From NCBI RefSeq assembly GCF_000003195.3, contig NC_012873.2:17101202-17165201 (forward strand): a stretch of 64,000 nucleotides of DNA. Direction: 5' to 3'. The position numbers and the translations under genes are program-made. The DNA is from Sorghum bicolor (lineage: Eukaryota > Streptophyta > Magnoliopsida > Poales > Poaceae). The notes under the pieces were generated by a model. The model was not told the DNA's origin. It made no database searches and saw only the letters and a list, made by a program, of their open reading frames with translations. Positions 34,503 to 47,487 of this stretch are shown one piece after another; within the stretch, counting starts at the first letter, position 1; every line of letters begins with the position of its first letter.

Positions 34503-35132
34503 ATGGCCGAGAAGTTCCACGATGATTGGGAAGTCATCCCCTTCAACCTCAACATGGAGCCTAAGGAAGACCCCGACGCCCGTGCTCTCGTCCCGGCCAA
34601 CACAGAGCGACAGCTAGAAGCCATGCCATTACGCCAGCGCAGCTCTGCCCAATCCTATCATGCTCAACCAGTTCTCACCGCACCGCCACAACCCCTACTT
34701 CTCAAGGGATCATCATCCAAGACGAAGACCACCATCAAGGTGCCAACCGGCACAAGGATCCTTCCACCTAGACCCAATGAGAGGGTTGTTGGAGTTAAGA
34801 CCAACCGGAGCGGCGAGATCAGCAGCATTCGCTATACTACGGAGGTGGAGAGGCCTTACTTTGAAGGGATTAGAGCAGCCAAAGTCCGTTTCATCCCTCC
34901 AAAGGCAGCCCCGAAGCACGCTCTCAATGCTTTTGAGACACCTCCCAAGCGCCGCAAGACTATAGTAGATATTAATGAGGACGTTAGCAGGCTAGACAGA
35001 GTTATCATAGATCTCCAGTCCTCAGTTAACTCCATCACTAGGCCGCTCTCTAACCACAACACTGTTATACTAGGCCTTAGGCAAGATCTTGCTAGTGCCA
35101 ATAAGAAGATCAAGGAGTTAGAGCGCCGCTAA
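34503..35132 (+). CDS. Intact 209-residue third ORF of the Athila-like element, function unknown
   Basis: The frame is uninterrupted although gag and pol of the same element are broken. The start has a good context (CCAATGGCC). I do not recognise a family. Residues 1-60 are acidic to mixed. Residues 60-140 are Pro/Lys-rich. A basic PPKRRK patch at about 147-152 resembles a nuclear localisation signal. Residues 160-209 have heptad-like hydrophobics and a charged end, suggesting a coiled coil. There is no signal peptide or membrane segment, so although the position is that of the env-like ORF of some Athila elements, it does not look like an envelope protein. AATAAA motifs follow at about 35251 and 35269. 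It could be an accessory gene or a captured host fragment. Confidence 0.7.
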   Translation: MAEKFHDDWEVIPFNLNMEPKEDPDARALVPANTERQLEAMPLRQRSSAQSYHAQPVLTAPPQPLLLKGSSSKTKTTIKVPTGTRILPPRPNERVVGVKTNRSGEISSIRYTTEVERPYFEGIRAAKVRFIPPKAAPKHALNAFETPPKRRKTIVDINEDVSRLDRVIIDLQSSVNSITRPLSNHNTVILGLRQDLASANKKIKELERR

Positions 35133-35275
35133 GTTATCTAGATTAGATCTTGAGGCAATGCATCTTAGTTATCTATCTCTAAGTTCGGTTTAGGTTTACT
35201 ATTATCATCAGTTTGTTACTATTATCGTCAGTTTGCTACTAGTCATTTGTAATAAATGCCTCAAGATTAATAAAG

Positions 35276-35388
<113 letters not shown>

Positions 35389-36507
35389 GTCTTGTGTGTC
35401 TCTACTTTACTTTTGTGCAAGAAAGTAGAAAACAAGTATGGGGGAGATCCCAAACACACTTCGACTATACCACTCCACGATTCAGGTACACACTCTGCAC
35501 ACTTATTTTACACATACACATATATATCTTGGATTATGCAGAATATTGTCTCCGACATGATAAATTAAAAAGATTAAAATGTTACTAATCAAGATATTTC
35601 CTGGAAACTACAAATTATTAAAAATCATTTTAAAACTCTGTGTTACTTAAGTCATTGTGGAATATGAGATGGTAGAGTATGAGTTTCTTATTCTTGATAT
35701 CATTGTTGCTTGGAGAATTTATTTCAAAATCTTTAAAATTCTAGCTACATCCTCAGTGTTTTATATGCCTGATAAAACTGAAAATATTAATTATGATTAT
35801 AAACGCTATCTACTCTGTCTGTATTGAGTTTGTTCAAAATGAGTTAGACCCTTGTGAGAGATTTATCATGCTCCTAAGATCAAGACATTTATTCAGAAAG
35901 ATTCACTCTTCTGAAGTATTATTGCATTAGAGGCATGGGCTATGCAAAAATAAAGATATTACGAGGAAATAAAAAGGAGCAAGTGCTCGATAACCTCACA
36001 GAAAAAATGGACAAGTGTCCGGCAGTAGAATTAGGGGTACCTCGGTATCCACTTAAAAAAACAAAAAAAAGAAAATGATAGCCCATGGTCCCTCTAATAA
36101 GCAATATGCCAGCAAGAGTTGACAAGTTTTTAAATTCCCAAAGTCTTTGATCTAAGAGTATGACATTTTTCTCCTCGGATCCCGTTTTGATCAGGCAATA
36201 AATACAAGGTAAGTATGCTTGAGAATTTTTGCAAATTAAAACAGCCTCAGTGAGATATATAAAAGATAATGAGTGATCTGAGAGAACCTATGAGGATAAA
36301 AGGTAAGCTAACTTTCTTTTCAAAAATATACAAAAACTCCAAGTGACCGGATTGAGAAGAAAGGATCTCTACTCTTAACCATATATTTCCTGACTACAGT
36401 ACATAGTGGATCTTACCACCCTACAGGTGTGAAGAGAATGTTTTAAAATGTTTTACCCCAGATATTGTTCTTAACCATCCTTTTCTCGAGGACAAGTAAA
36501 AGCCTAA
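35389..36507 (+). other. Non-coding 3' region of the Athila-like element
   Basis: No gene is seen. Part of it (about 35940-36120) is the inverse match of 53620-53880 in the non-autonomous relative, including a GGACAAGTGTCCGGCAGTAG-like stretch, which shows that the two elements share this tail. Confidence 0.7.
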
Positions 36508-36520
36508 GTATGGGGGTATT
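36508..36520 (+). other. Polypurine tract of the Athila-like element
   Basis: AGTATGGGGGTATT-type sequence immediately before the 3' LTR start. It is the expected plus-strand primer site. Confidence 0.6.
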
Positions 36521-37729
36521 TGTTGACGGTTCTTAAGTATCAATTTTCATTATCAAATAAACAAGAGAAAGAACCAATATACAAGCAACACCTAGAATTA
36601 TGGTTTGATCTGACAGAATTCCACGAGTTTTGTTGTTTATCTGTTTCTATAGGGGGTTATCAGGAAATAATGAAGAAAGGCCCACATGTCGGGATTACAT
36701 AGAGATATCAACACACCGCACAATTTTCTACCATCTAGAAGACTCCAGAAGCCACGGGAACAAAGCGGAGGCCAAAAGGGGCCTGGCCCAGGGCGCCCGC
36801 CCCCTCCTGTACTCCAATTAGAACTCTTTTCGCGGACGATGCTCCACCGACCTAAAGGATCAAGGATAACCGTCCAATCAATGTCGGTTTCATCCAATGG
36901 CTCATGTTCACTTGAGGGGACTATAAAACCAGACCCCCAGGCCCCTAGGAGGAGACAAGTTCATCATAGAGTTGAGAGGAGCCCTCGAAGGAATACCTCT
37001 CCTCTAAATAAAATTTCTTTTTAGGATTAGCATCCAATGTGAGTAGAAATAGATCTTCTAGTTTCTACTACATTGAGAGAGATAGAGTGGAGGTGTAGAT
37101 CGCAGGAAGCCCGGCCTGTCGGTGTCTACTCCGAGCTTGTACCTGCGGGATCAAGTTCTGCTAACCCGAAGCTTGCTCCTAGGATTCTTCAGTATTTTGA
37201 CTTCTAAATTTTAGTAAGTACTTATTTTATTGTTCTTTGGTTTATGAGTTTACATTAATCTCTTCGCATAGAGTTTAGAGTAATCATCTCTAGCGTAGAC
37301 GTGGTGTTTGGGCTAGGATACTCATAGATATTTCCTGACTAGCTAGACCGTGGTAGTAGCGAGGAACGTGACATTTCCGAGTTACCTTTGCAAACCATAT
37401 CTCGTTAGCAGGAAGGATAGGGTTTATAGGTGCGGGTTGAACATCCTTTGTGGTGTCTAGATTCCGTAAGCTTCCCCAATAGAACAGTAGATCATCCTTA
37501 CCAAGGTTAGAAGGAGATTACGGTTGTAGTCTTCTCTATTTATCACTCACATCGAGAAACATTCTTTGTAGCCTAAAGGTTAGTAGTAATAGACCGGGTT
37601 AGTCAGATGCACTTTTCTCCTAGTGGTAAAAAAATAAATACGATACTCTGGATAACTTCCAGGGTGAAGTGCTCACCGATATCCGTGCGCTTGCGGATCA
37701 ATTCCTTATTGCGTTCCCAAATATCAACA
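36521..37729 (+). repeat. Athila-like 3' LTR (1209 bp)
   Basis: A complete LTR from TGTTGACGG to TATCAACA, uninterrupted, followed by the ACCAC duplication and the resumed Copia RT frame. It shows what the empty CTCAT site in the 5' LTR looked like. Confidence 0.93.
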
Positions 37730-37734
37730 ACCAC

Positions 37735-38734
37735 TCTCTTCACCAAGAAGATTGGCAAAGACTTGTTTGTGTTGCAAATATATGTTGATGATATCATATT
37801 TGGATCAACCAACCAAGAATTTTGTGAGGAGTTTGGAAACATGATGGCTAATGAGTTTGAAAAGTCAATGATTGGAGAGCTTAGTTACTTCCTTGGTCTT
37901 CAAATCAAGCAATTTAAGAATGGTACATTTGTGAGTCAAGGCAAGTACATAAAAGACATGCTCAAGAAGTTTGGTATGGATGATGCAAAATCAATTAGCA
38001 CTCCAATGGGAACAAATGGAAGCCTAGATAGGGATACAAGTGGAAATATGGTGGATCAAAAGTTGTATCGGTCTATGATTGGAAGCCTACTCTATGTGAC
38101 CGCATTAAGACCGGATGTCATGTTTAGTGTATGCATGTGTGCAAGATTCCAAGCCTCACCAAGAGAAAGCCATTTGAAAGCAACAAGGAGAATATTGAGG
38201 TACTTGAAGCATACACAAAATGTTGGTTTGTGGTATCCCAAAGGTGCAAAGTTTGAACTTGTTGGATATTCCGACTCGGAATATACAGGATGCAAAGTTG
38301 AAAGAAGAAGCACTTCGGGCACATGTAAATTATTGGGAAGATCACTTGTCTCATGGTCATCCAAGAAACAAAATAGTGTTGCACTATCAACCGCCAAAGT
38401 GGGGTACATTGCGGCCGGTAGTTGTTGTGCACAAATCCTATGGATGAAGACAACATTGAAGGACTTTGGAATCAACTTCAAACAAGTGCCATTGCTATGT
38501 GACAATGAAAGTGCCATGAAGCTCACCAACAATCCGGTTCAACACTCAAGAACAAAGCACATAGATGTCCGCCATCACTTCATAAGAAATCACCAACAAA
38601 AAGGGGACATTTGCATTGAGAGTATAGGCACCGATGATTAACTTGCCGATATATTCACCAAGCCACTTGATGAGAAGAGGTTTTGCAAGCTAAGGAATGA
38701 ATTGAACATACTTGACTTCTCAAATATGTGTTGA
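37735..38734 (+). pseudogene. Copia pol 3' part: RT C-terminal half and RNase H
   Basis: This continues the RT interrupted at 20541, with YVDDIIFGS as the catalytic motif, SYFLGLQI and the RNase H region (YSDSEYTGC, SWSSKKQNSVALSTA). In the RNase H the sister copy has STAEAEY where this copy has STAKVGY, changing a normally conserved acidic residue. A TAA at 38639-38641 replaces CAA seen in the minus copy. The normal terminus SNMC then a stop follows at 38734. Confidence 0.9.
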
Positions 38735-39864
38735 TGCACCCCCATTATATGACATGCCTCTCCTTCGAGCAAAGCAAGGTAAAATTGATTGACATGTCAT
38801 CCATCCTATGCTAAGGACTTGTGTAGTGCATCTAGTCATTCCTGACGTGTCTTAGGCACATTCATGAAAATCAATTGAATTTGATGCTTGTATGGTACCA
38901 CTATTGCTTCTATGCTTGACTTGATCTAGTGGTAGCATATGACATGTTTGTGGGCTTGCAATCATAGTGTTTGATCTAGAATATGAGATATAAGTGTTTA
39001 ACTCAACATGGTACAAGATAACCCTTATTTGGAGGTGTGAAGAACCTTGTCCTTGGATCAAACCGAGTTAAATATCTTAGGCAAGTAATCTAGATTGGAC
39101 CAGTTTTGGGAAAATGATCTCACTTCACATGGTTTCACACTAACCTATCTAAAATTTGAGCTTACCTTTTGTGGTCCTTGATGACAAAGGGGGAGAGAAT
39201 TTCCCAAAGATTTGTTAAAAGGGGAGAAGTACAAAGATAGGGAAGTAACATGATAAAAGAAGGGGATCAATTAAAATTTTTGAATCACACAAGTAGGGGA
39301 GCAAGCTCATAAACTTGTATGTTGCATTTGTATGTGCATCACATATGTTTGCTTGCATTTGCATTAGCTTTAGAAGCTTTCTCTCCAATGCCTTGCTTGT
39401 GTGGTGTATGCTAGTTGTAGGTTTGATTGATAAAATGAAGAACTAGCATGCATAGGTAGTGTAACTAGACTTTTAGTTGTTTCATAAGTGGTACTAGAAT
39501 CTTGTTTGTAATGTTGATCTCACAGGGTGTTCTAGTGTTGTGAATGTCTAGTTACTAATGGTGCTAAGGATGATGTATATTGGCAACTCTGATTGGTATC
39601 ACACTTCAAAGGTCCATTCTTTACACCTTAGCATCATTTGGTAGAAATTGACTCCTATATTTCCTATTCAAGCATATGTGCAAGCTTTCAATCCAAACTC
39701 TTAGCACATATGTAGGGGGAGCAATTGCTACCAATTTGGGTTTATGAAACTTGTCCATAATCTTTGCACATGGTAAAATGCTTGGGCAAGCAACATGAAT
39801 TCAAGAAAATTTTATTGAAAATCTTTGTAAAAAGGGTTGTCATCAATTACCAAAAAGGGGTAGA
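38735..39864 (+). other. Copia 3' untranslated region and polypurine tract
   Basis: No gene. AAAAAGGGG at 39852-39860 is the likely polypurine tract, four bases before the LTR. Bases 38735-39012 are matched inversely at 11723-12002. Several GGGGGAG runs occur (39187, 39716). Confidence 0.7.
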
Positions 39865-41536
39865 TGGAAAGCCCTAGTTTGGTTTTGGATAATTGATGAA
39901 ACCCTAGTACTAACCTCTATGCTAAGTGTGTGTAGATTAATGAGGTTAGTACATGCCAAGTGATGGAGCAAGAGATGATCATGGTGATGACCACAAGATG
40001 ATCAAGTGCTCAACTTGGAAAAGAAGAAAGATAAAAACAAAACCCTATGGAGATCAAGGCAAAAGTATTGCTTAGGGTTTTGGTTTTGGTGATCAAGACA
40101 CCATAGAGGGTGTGATCGCATTTAGGATAGATAGCCGTACTATAAAGAGGGGAATTCTTTGGCTAAGTGGTTATCAAGTGCCACTAGGTGTCATTGTTCA
40201 TGAGCATGCATTTAGAACCTAGTGAGCTAACTTAACTCCTTTGAAGAAAGTGATTGTGAAAATGGTAACACACGTGCACATGTTGGTTTACACATTGTGG
40301 TGTTGGAACACTTTGAGAAGGAGGTGGAGTTTGAAGGGTTGAGAGAGGATGGGTTTTTGAGAAATTGAAGTGCATATTTTCTATTGCGCCAATGGGAAAT
40401 TTGGAGGAGTCTCGGGAGTGTTTCTTGCTGAGAAACACTCACCGGACACAGCACCGGACGCTAAGCCTAAGCGTCCGGTGTGCTGTTGTGCTTGACTAGG
40501 CTAGGGTTAAGCACCGAACGATGAACACCGAACGCAGCGTGACTCCTATTCATGCATCCGGTGCTATCTGTCCTCTGCGAGTAATCCTAACTGAGAGCAC
40601 CGGACGCTCAAGGTGCGTCCTGTGGGGTGCGTCCGGTGACCTCGCGCGTTTGCAGACCCCTCTATGTTTAAGTTCGATGTGCACCTCGCGCATTTGCAGA
40701 CCGGTCTAGCACACTTGACATCCTTGTGAGCCTAAGCAAACACCTCCCACTCATCTCTTTCATAGATTAAACATCTTTATGAGATTGGGAGTGATTCCAA
40801 GTGCATTTGCTTTAGTGATTGCATCTAGTGGCACTTGGGGATCATTCTAGCTGTGGTTTTCTTGTTACTCTTGGTGGTTGCTGCCACCTAGACGGCTTGG
40901 AGCAGCAGAGGAGCATTGACACGAGTTGGTGATTGTTCGTGGCCATCTCCCGGTGATTGTGAGGGGTCTTGTACCTTTCCCGGTGGAGAGCCGAAAGATA
41001 ACTCTAGTAGATTGCTCATGTCATTGAGTTACCTCACTTGTGGGTCGGTTCTTGCGGTGTCCTAGTGAGGACGAGGTTCATGCTACACCTCTTAGCCGCC
41101 GAACCACCAAGTTTTGGTCGACACAACGGGGACATAGCGTGCCGGCAAGCACGTGAACCTCGGGAGAAAATTGTGTGTCTCCATTGTGATTGTTCATTGG
41201 TTTTCTCTTGGTGATTGGACTTCAAATTATTGAATGGTTCATCCTCTCTACGCGGCGGTATAAAGATCAAACCATCTATTTTTACATTCCCGCAAACTAG
41301 AATAGCTTACTTACTTGTATAGAAACTTTAGGTAGCTTTCTAGTGTAAGTTGTGACATAGCTCTTTCGTGCCTAGTGATTATATCAACTAGAATTATTGG
41401 ATAGTGGCTCGCAAACACCCCTTTAGAGCTAGAGCAAAAAACTTTGCTTTGTTATTTACTAACCTTTTGCTCTAGTGAGTTTGTAGAATTTTTAAATAGG
41501 CTATTCACCCCCCTCTAGCCATATTAGGACCTTTCA
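39865..41536 (+). repeat. Copia 3' LTR (1672 bp)
   Basis: It begins TGGAAAGCCCTAG after the polypurine tract and ends CCATATTAGGACCTTTCA, the same end as the 5' LTR. It lacks about 200 bp including the TATA box found at 15287. It contains a hairpin with ACCGGACGCT stems at 40449-40486. Confidence 0.88.
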
Positions 41537-42253
41537 AATAGGACTGCAAACAATTTGTACAAGCTATAATAGGATTTTGATCCTTTTAACCATATTTTCC
41601 ATCTCCTATCTTTCTTATTGACCATAGTGCCCTTCTAGAAAACAAACGATTGATCGATCGATTCTGCTTGCCGTAAGAAAAAAAAGATACATTCTGGCTG
41701 GCTGTCTGCCGCCTTGCCTGCCTGGCTTGCTGGCCGCCTTGGCTGGCTTGCTGGGGCTGGCCGCCGCCTTGCCAGGCTTGCTGGCCCCCGTGGCCTTCAG
41801 CCATGATCACGATGTGGCCACCAGAAGCAGGAGCCTCGGCCACAAAGCCAGCAGCCGTGGCTACCAACCCATCACCTTGGGTTTGCCCAGGGGCGGTGCC
41901 TCCAGTGGTGTCCTGCGATGCTGGATCAGTGGGCGGCGGCTCTCCTTCGTCCATGGAGGAAGCAGCGTGGAGGAGGAAGTGGAGCCGCGGCATGGAGGAA
42001 GAAGGGCTGCGGCGTGGAAGAGGAAGGGCGGCGGCGGGAGCCGAAGAGCAGGTCATGTACGGGAGAAAGACGGAAGGGATGCTGAGTCAATTTTTTTTCG
42101 ACCGGAAGAAGGTGAATCGACTGATCGATCAATCGTCTTCCCTCAAGGGCACTATGCACATTATAAAAAATAAATATATCTAGGAGATGGAAAATATGGT
42201 TAAAAGGATCAAAATCCTATTATAGCTTGTACAAATTTGTTTGCAGTCCTATT
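41537..42253. mobile_element. Mutator-like element with long terminal inverted repeats and captured GC-rich interior (Pack-MULE candidate)
   Basis: Bases 41537-41665 are the inverse of about 42110-42253 with some mismatches. The outer 70 bp match closely (AATAGGACTGCAAAC and GTTTGCAGTCCTATT). The inner 400 bp are strongly GC-rich, unlike the AT-rich repeats, and hold a 156-codon minus-strand open frame starting at 42056 and running into the left repeat. Long repeats with a GC-rich insert are typical of Pack-MULEs. The right repeat probably extends outward to about 42330. The left side is cut by the Copia LTR. I cannot name the source gene. Confidence 0.7.
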
Positions 42254-42360
42254 TTAGCGAAACCCATGTTAGGAGTCCTATTCTAGCGAAACCAAACGAT
42301 TGGAGTCCTATAATAGCCATTTTCTCACTCACATTTGGTAGGCTTACCACCACATGGTCA

Positions 42361-43453
<1,093 letters not shown>

Positions 43454-43727
43454 ACTACACCAATAGCCTGCGGAGGTGATTTTATCGGTGTTGTGGGCTG
43501 TTGCGAGTCGCGTGAGCGCCGCAGCGAGCATGGCTGTGGAGAAACGAAGAAAAATCTCGTTTCTAGGGGGCAAGACTATGACTACTTTAAATCCCGTGCT
43601 AGTCGGGCTGTAAACTTGGGCCAGGTGTACAAACATTGTAAGTTGCAGCCCACGGGCGCAAAGCTCAGCTGAGCCACCCTCACAAATGCACCCTTGGGTC
43701 CTACAGGCTCCTACTGGCGAAGGAAAA
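43454..43727. other. Spacer between the CCX pseudogene and the foldback element
   Basis: No gene or repeat recognised. Confidence 0.4.
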
Positions 43728-44675
43728 GGAAAAAGCCTATATAACCCCCTAAATTGTCTAGGGTGGAATACTTTATCTCTCAAACTATAAAACCAGATGT
43801 TCTACCCTCTGAACCTTTCAATGCCGGTCAAATAACCCCTTGAGTGGTTTTAGAGGGTGGTTTTGTCTTTTTCTTTTTTATTTATTTCCGCTAAATCTTT
43901 GAAAAATCATAATAAACCATAGAAAAATCATAAAATAAAAAATTTAATTTTGTTGGACTCCTAATGATTAGATCTACATAGTGATAATATAATATGATAT
44001 ACTTTAGTACAAACTTTTTGTTGTAGCTTTAAATCTATGTTTTTCTGTCATTAATTCAAATAATTCATATATCTAGTTTCTATGGTTCAATTGTGGTAAA
44101 ATTTTTTACGGTAGACTCATTATAGTATACTTGAACTATGGTAAAAATTTCATACTCATTGGATCATGTATAACTTAGTTATAGATAAAGCATAGATTTA
44201 ACAAGAATAAAAGTAAATAAATCTATAACTAAGTTATACGTGATCCAATGGGTATAAAACTTTTAGCATAGTTCAAGAATACAATAATGAGCGCACCATA
44301 AAAATTTTACCACAATTGAATCATAGAAACTATATATATGAATTATTCTTATTAATTATAGAAAAACATAGATTTAAAGCTAAAAAAACTTTGTACTATA
44401 AGATACCATAATATATATTCATTGTGTAGATCTACTCATCAGAATTGCAACAAAATTGAATTTTGCATTTTATAATTTTTTGGTGATTTATTATGATTTT
44501 CTAAAGATTCAGTGAAAATAAATAAAAAGAAAAAAGACAAAACCACCCTCTAAAACCACTCTAGAGGGTTATTTGACCAATTTTGATAGTTCAAGTGGTA
44601 GAATATCTGATTTTATAGTTTGGAGGATGAAGTATTTCACGCCACATGGTTTGAGAGGTCATGTAGACTTTTCCC
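43728..44675. mobile_element. 948-bp foldback element, Mutator-type MITE candidate
   Basis: Almost the whole element is one imperfect inverted repeat: arms of about 455 bp (43728-44184 and 44223-44675) separated by about 38 bp. The ends are GGAAAAAGCC.. and the inverse of GGGAAAAGTC... Flanking nonamers GAAGGAAAA and GAGACAAAA agree at 6 of 9 positions and may be a decayed 9-bp duplication. There is no coding capacity. A transcript would form a very long hairpin, a likely small RNA source. Confidence 0.78.
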
Positions 44676-44993
44676 GAGACAAAACCTCGATGTAATATGC
44701 GGACCGCCATTGTCTTGTCAATGGAGGTAAGGACAGTAGGAAATATCATTTCCTGCGAGCTCGGCGGCTCGGTCCTCATCGGCTGAAAGGCGGAGGTCGG
44801 CAGAAATCCACGATGGCAGTGTCTTCGGCAGGCTGAGGAAGAAGGTGAAGAGACGGAGAAAATTTCCCCTTTTTGATTTTTGAAAATCGATTGGATGACG
44901 TTGGATCCAACCCAAGATCGCTAGCCGAGGCATGACGCGTTGTGCGCTGCGGGACTAAGGGTGTGGGTTTAAGCCGGCTTCGGAAAACATTGA
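44676..44993. other. Spacer between foldback element and MITE
   Basis: No supported gene. Short minus-strand frames cross it without a recognisable domain. Confidence 0.4.
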
Positions 44994-45345
44994 GGCCTTG
45001 TTTAGGGTTTGTTTAGTTAGAGTATCAAAATTTTTTAGTATCACATTGAATGTTTCGTAAGATGTTGGAAGAAGTATTTGGATACTAATAAAAAATAATT
45101 ACATAACTCACTTGGAAACTGCAAGACCAATTTATTAAGCCTGATTAATCCATCATTAGCACATGTAGGTCACTGTAGCACTTAAGGCTAATCATGGACT
45201 AACTAGGCTTAAAAGATTCGTCTCGTGATTTCCAACCAAATTGTGTAATTAGTTTATTTTTTATCTATATTTAATACTTCATGCATGTGTCGAAAGATTC
45301 GATATGATAGATGAAAACTTTTTAGAGTGGGAACTAAACAAGGCC
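44994..45345. mobile_element. MITE with GGCCTTGTTTAG termini (352 bp)
   Basis: It begins GGCCTTGTTTAG and ends with the exact inverse CTAAACAAGGCC. The interior carries AAAAGATTCGTCTCG and TGTGTAATTAGTTT blocks, common in grass MITEs with this terminus. No clear target duplication is visible. Assignment to a superfamily is uncertain. Confidence 0.75.
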
Positions 45346-45359
45346 TTAGGTGAAAAAAT

Positions 45360-45500
45360 TGCAAAATAAACATTGTAGCACTTTCATTTGCATTCGACAA
45401 ATATTGTCTAATTATGGACTAACTAAGCTCAAAAGATTCTTCTCACAAATTATAGACAAATTATGTAATTAGTTATTTTTAATCTATACTATAATAAAAA
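45360..45500. mobile_element. Partial copy of the same MITE family
   Basis: It shares the ATGGACTAACTA..CTCAAAAGATTC and TTATGTAATTAGTTATTTTT blocks with the 44994-45345 element but lacks both termini. Confidence 0.6.
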
Positions 45501-46129
45501 AATCAAAATTATTCTACATCCACGAAAGAAAATGTCATGCATGTGCCACAAAAATCGATGTGACACAAAATCTGAAAAAATTTGCAAAATTTCTAAAGAA
45601 TTAAACAAAGCATAAATCGTGGCCACAGGATCAAGGTTGAATGTATGAGGGGTGTATTTTAGCCCTTGATTGAAATAAAAACAATTTGTTGTGTGTATTT
45701 TTCTGAGTGTACATGACTCAAGAGTCTCAGCGGAGGATATTTTTTTGAGGAGATCTAATATAATTTTGATTGGTCCATTATAGTAGAGATTAGTTAAATA
45801 CAATACTCACGAATACCCAATCACCATATTCCACAACACAGCGTCCTTCTTAGGGATTTCCTCAGACATCCTCCGTGCGTCAGCCATTGTTCCTACTGAT
45901 GCACCTCCTTGACAATCAAACCTGCCTCCGCATCATTATGGTTTTGCGTGCAGAGCGCGAGCAGCGGTTCAGGGTGTACGACCGGAAATCATCCCGTCCA
46001 AACTTTCGGATGGGAGCCTTCGGTGGATGATTCCTGTCATAGAACTGACCAAATTATAAAAGCAGTTGAAATGATCACCGAAGCAAGGTGTTTCTCAGCT
46101 CAATAAATGGGCAAGAGAACTATCTTGGA
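45501..46129. other. Unassigned sequence with a possible gene fragment
   Basis: Mostly AT-rich without a gene. At 45909-46106 a 65-codon plus-strand frame (FGWEPSVDDSCHRTDQ, ending EARCFSAQ) has a protein-like composition and ends in a stop. I do not recognise it. It could be a captured exon or chance. Confidence 0.3.
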
Positions 46130-46844
46130 CGAAGTGGAGGAGTATAAATACTCTCCATCAAGTCCAATGGCCAGCCACACGAATTCAATAGAAATCGTAT
46201 GCATCGGACGCACTTTATGTTGCACCGGACGCTCTCCGCAGAGAGTCCGGTGCCTCTCCAACGGCTAGTTGTACTTTGAAAACCTGCTGGCACTGGACGT
46301 GTGCAAGCGTTCGATGGCCTCACCCTAGAAGTGTCCGATGAGGGAGCCAGCTTTACAACCTCTCTGGGTAAGGGACCGCTGGACGCACACTGTAGGGTCC
46401 GGTGCGTGCATCCAGTGCCTAACCCTAGACACTCGGCATGCTAGCTCGACTCTTGCATACACTAGACACGCCAACAGTCACACTGCAGCGTCCGGTGCCA
46501 GCGTCCGTTGCGTCTTCTCAACCAACACTTTGTCGAATCGTGAACTTTTCAAAACGAAGTTTGATTCTCTTGATCTAAGGACTTTCTCTAAGCTGCCTAG
46601 TGCTAGATTTATCTGGTGTGCACCACACCTAAACCTAAAGCCTTGTCTAGGTCAAGCTACCGGTTCGATGCCCCCTTTAATAGTACGGTTAAAAGAAAAA
46701 CAAAGTCCTAAGTTACTCTATGTGCCCTTGAACTCCAAATGGCACTTAGACCTAGTCAAGTATTGATGATGTCCAATAATCCTTTGAAAACCGAAAATGA
46801 TTTCCACCATTAAGTAGGCATGAATGACTTAGTCTATCGATCAC
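46130..46844. repeat. Decayed Copia-type LTR remnant
   Basis: It contains repeated CCGGACGC/GTCCGGTG motifs and a GCACCGGAC hairpin at 46222-46253, as in the Copia LTRs of this window. A TATAAATA motif lies at 46143. No full alignment to the other LTRs was possible by eye. It is interrupted on the right by the Tat-type LTR at 46845. Confidence 0.55.
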
Positions 46845-47300
46845 TGTGGGGGTATAAACCCCTATACCCATACGGCTAGGCTTGGGCCAAGAGATTTGGC
46901 CCATCACGAGACAGTTCAAGACTTGATCTAACTGTTCGGAGTTTCGCGCAAGGAAACAAGACGTGCAGATCAAGTAGGATTCTAGTCGATCAGAATAGGA
47001 ATTGATATCGCGTTATCTATGGCAATTGTAACCGACTAGGATTAGTTTCCAGATCTGTAACCTTGCCCTCTGGACTATATAAAGAGAGGCAAGGGACCCC
47101 CTTGGACAATTCAATTCAACTCACAGCAATACAATTAGACGCAGGACATAGGTATTACGCCCACACGGCGTCCGAACCTGGATAAGAACCTTGTCTGTGT
47201 CTTGCGTTACCATCAAGTTCGTAGCTTGCGCACCTATCTACCAACAAACTACTACCGTGGGTATACCCCAAGGTAGATTGCCGACTAGCTTTCGTCGACA
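46845..47300 (+). repeat. 5' LTR of the Tat-type element (456 bp)
   Basis: It begins TGTGGGGG and ends TCGTCGACA, the usual TG..CA termini, and is followed directly by a primer site. The second copy is not in the window, so the start is inferred. Confidence 0.72.
47076..47084 (+). promoter_or_regulatory. TATA box in the Tat-type LTR
   Basis: TATATAAAG about 225 bp before the LTR end, in a position suited to LTR promoters. Confidence 0.6.
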
Positions 47301-47318
47301 GTGACGCGCTAGGTATGG
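47301..47318 (+). other. Primer binding site of the Tat-type element
   Basis: GTGACGCGCTAGGTATGG directly follows the LTR and resembles the TGGCGCGCCAGGTAGGG site of grass Gypsy elements, with transitions. Confidence 0.6.
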
Positions 47319-47487
47319 GGTGTGCGTACAGCTCTACAGACGAACAAGATGATCATCATCTCCACTTCCGTTGCCGTGGCAAAAAGGCCTCACGTTCACC
47401 GTCGGCCAGATCACCTAGACGACCCACGTCGGTGGTCTTACAACCACGACTTTGGAAGAGAACTAGATCCGATCTGAAGTAGCGGAA

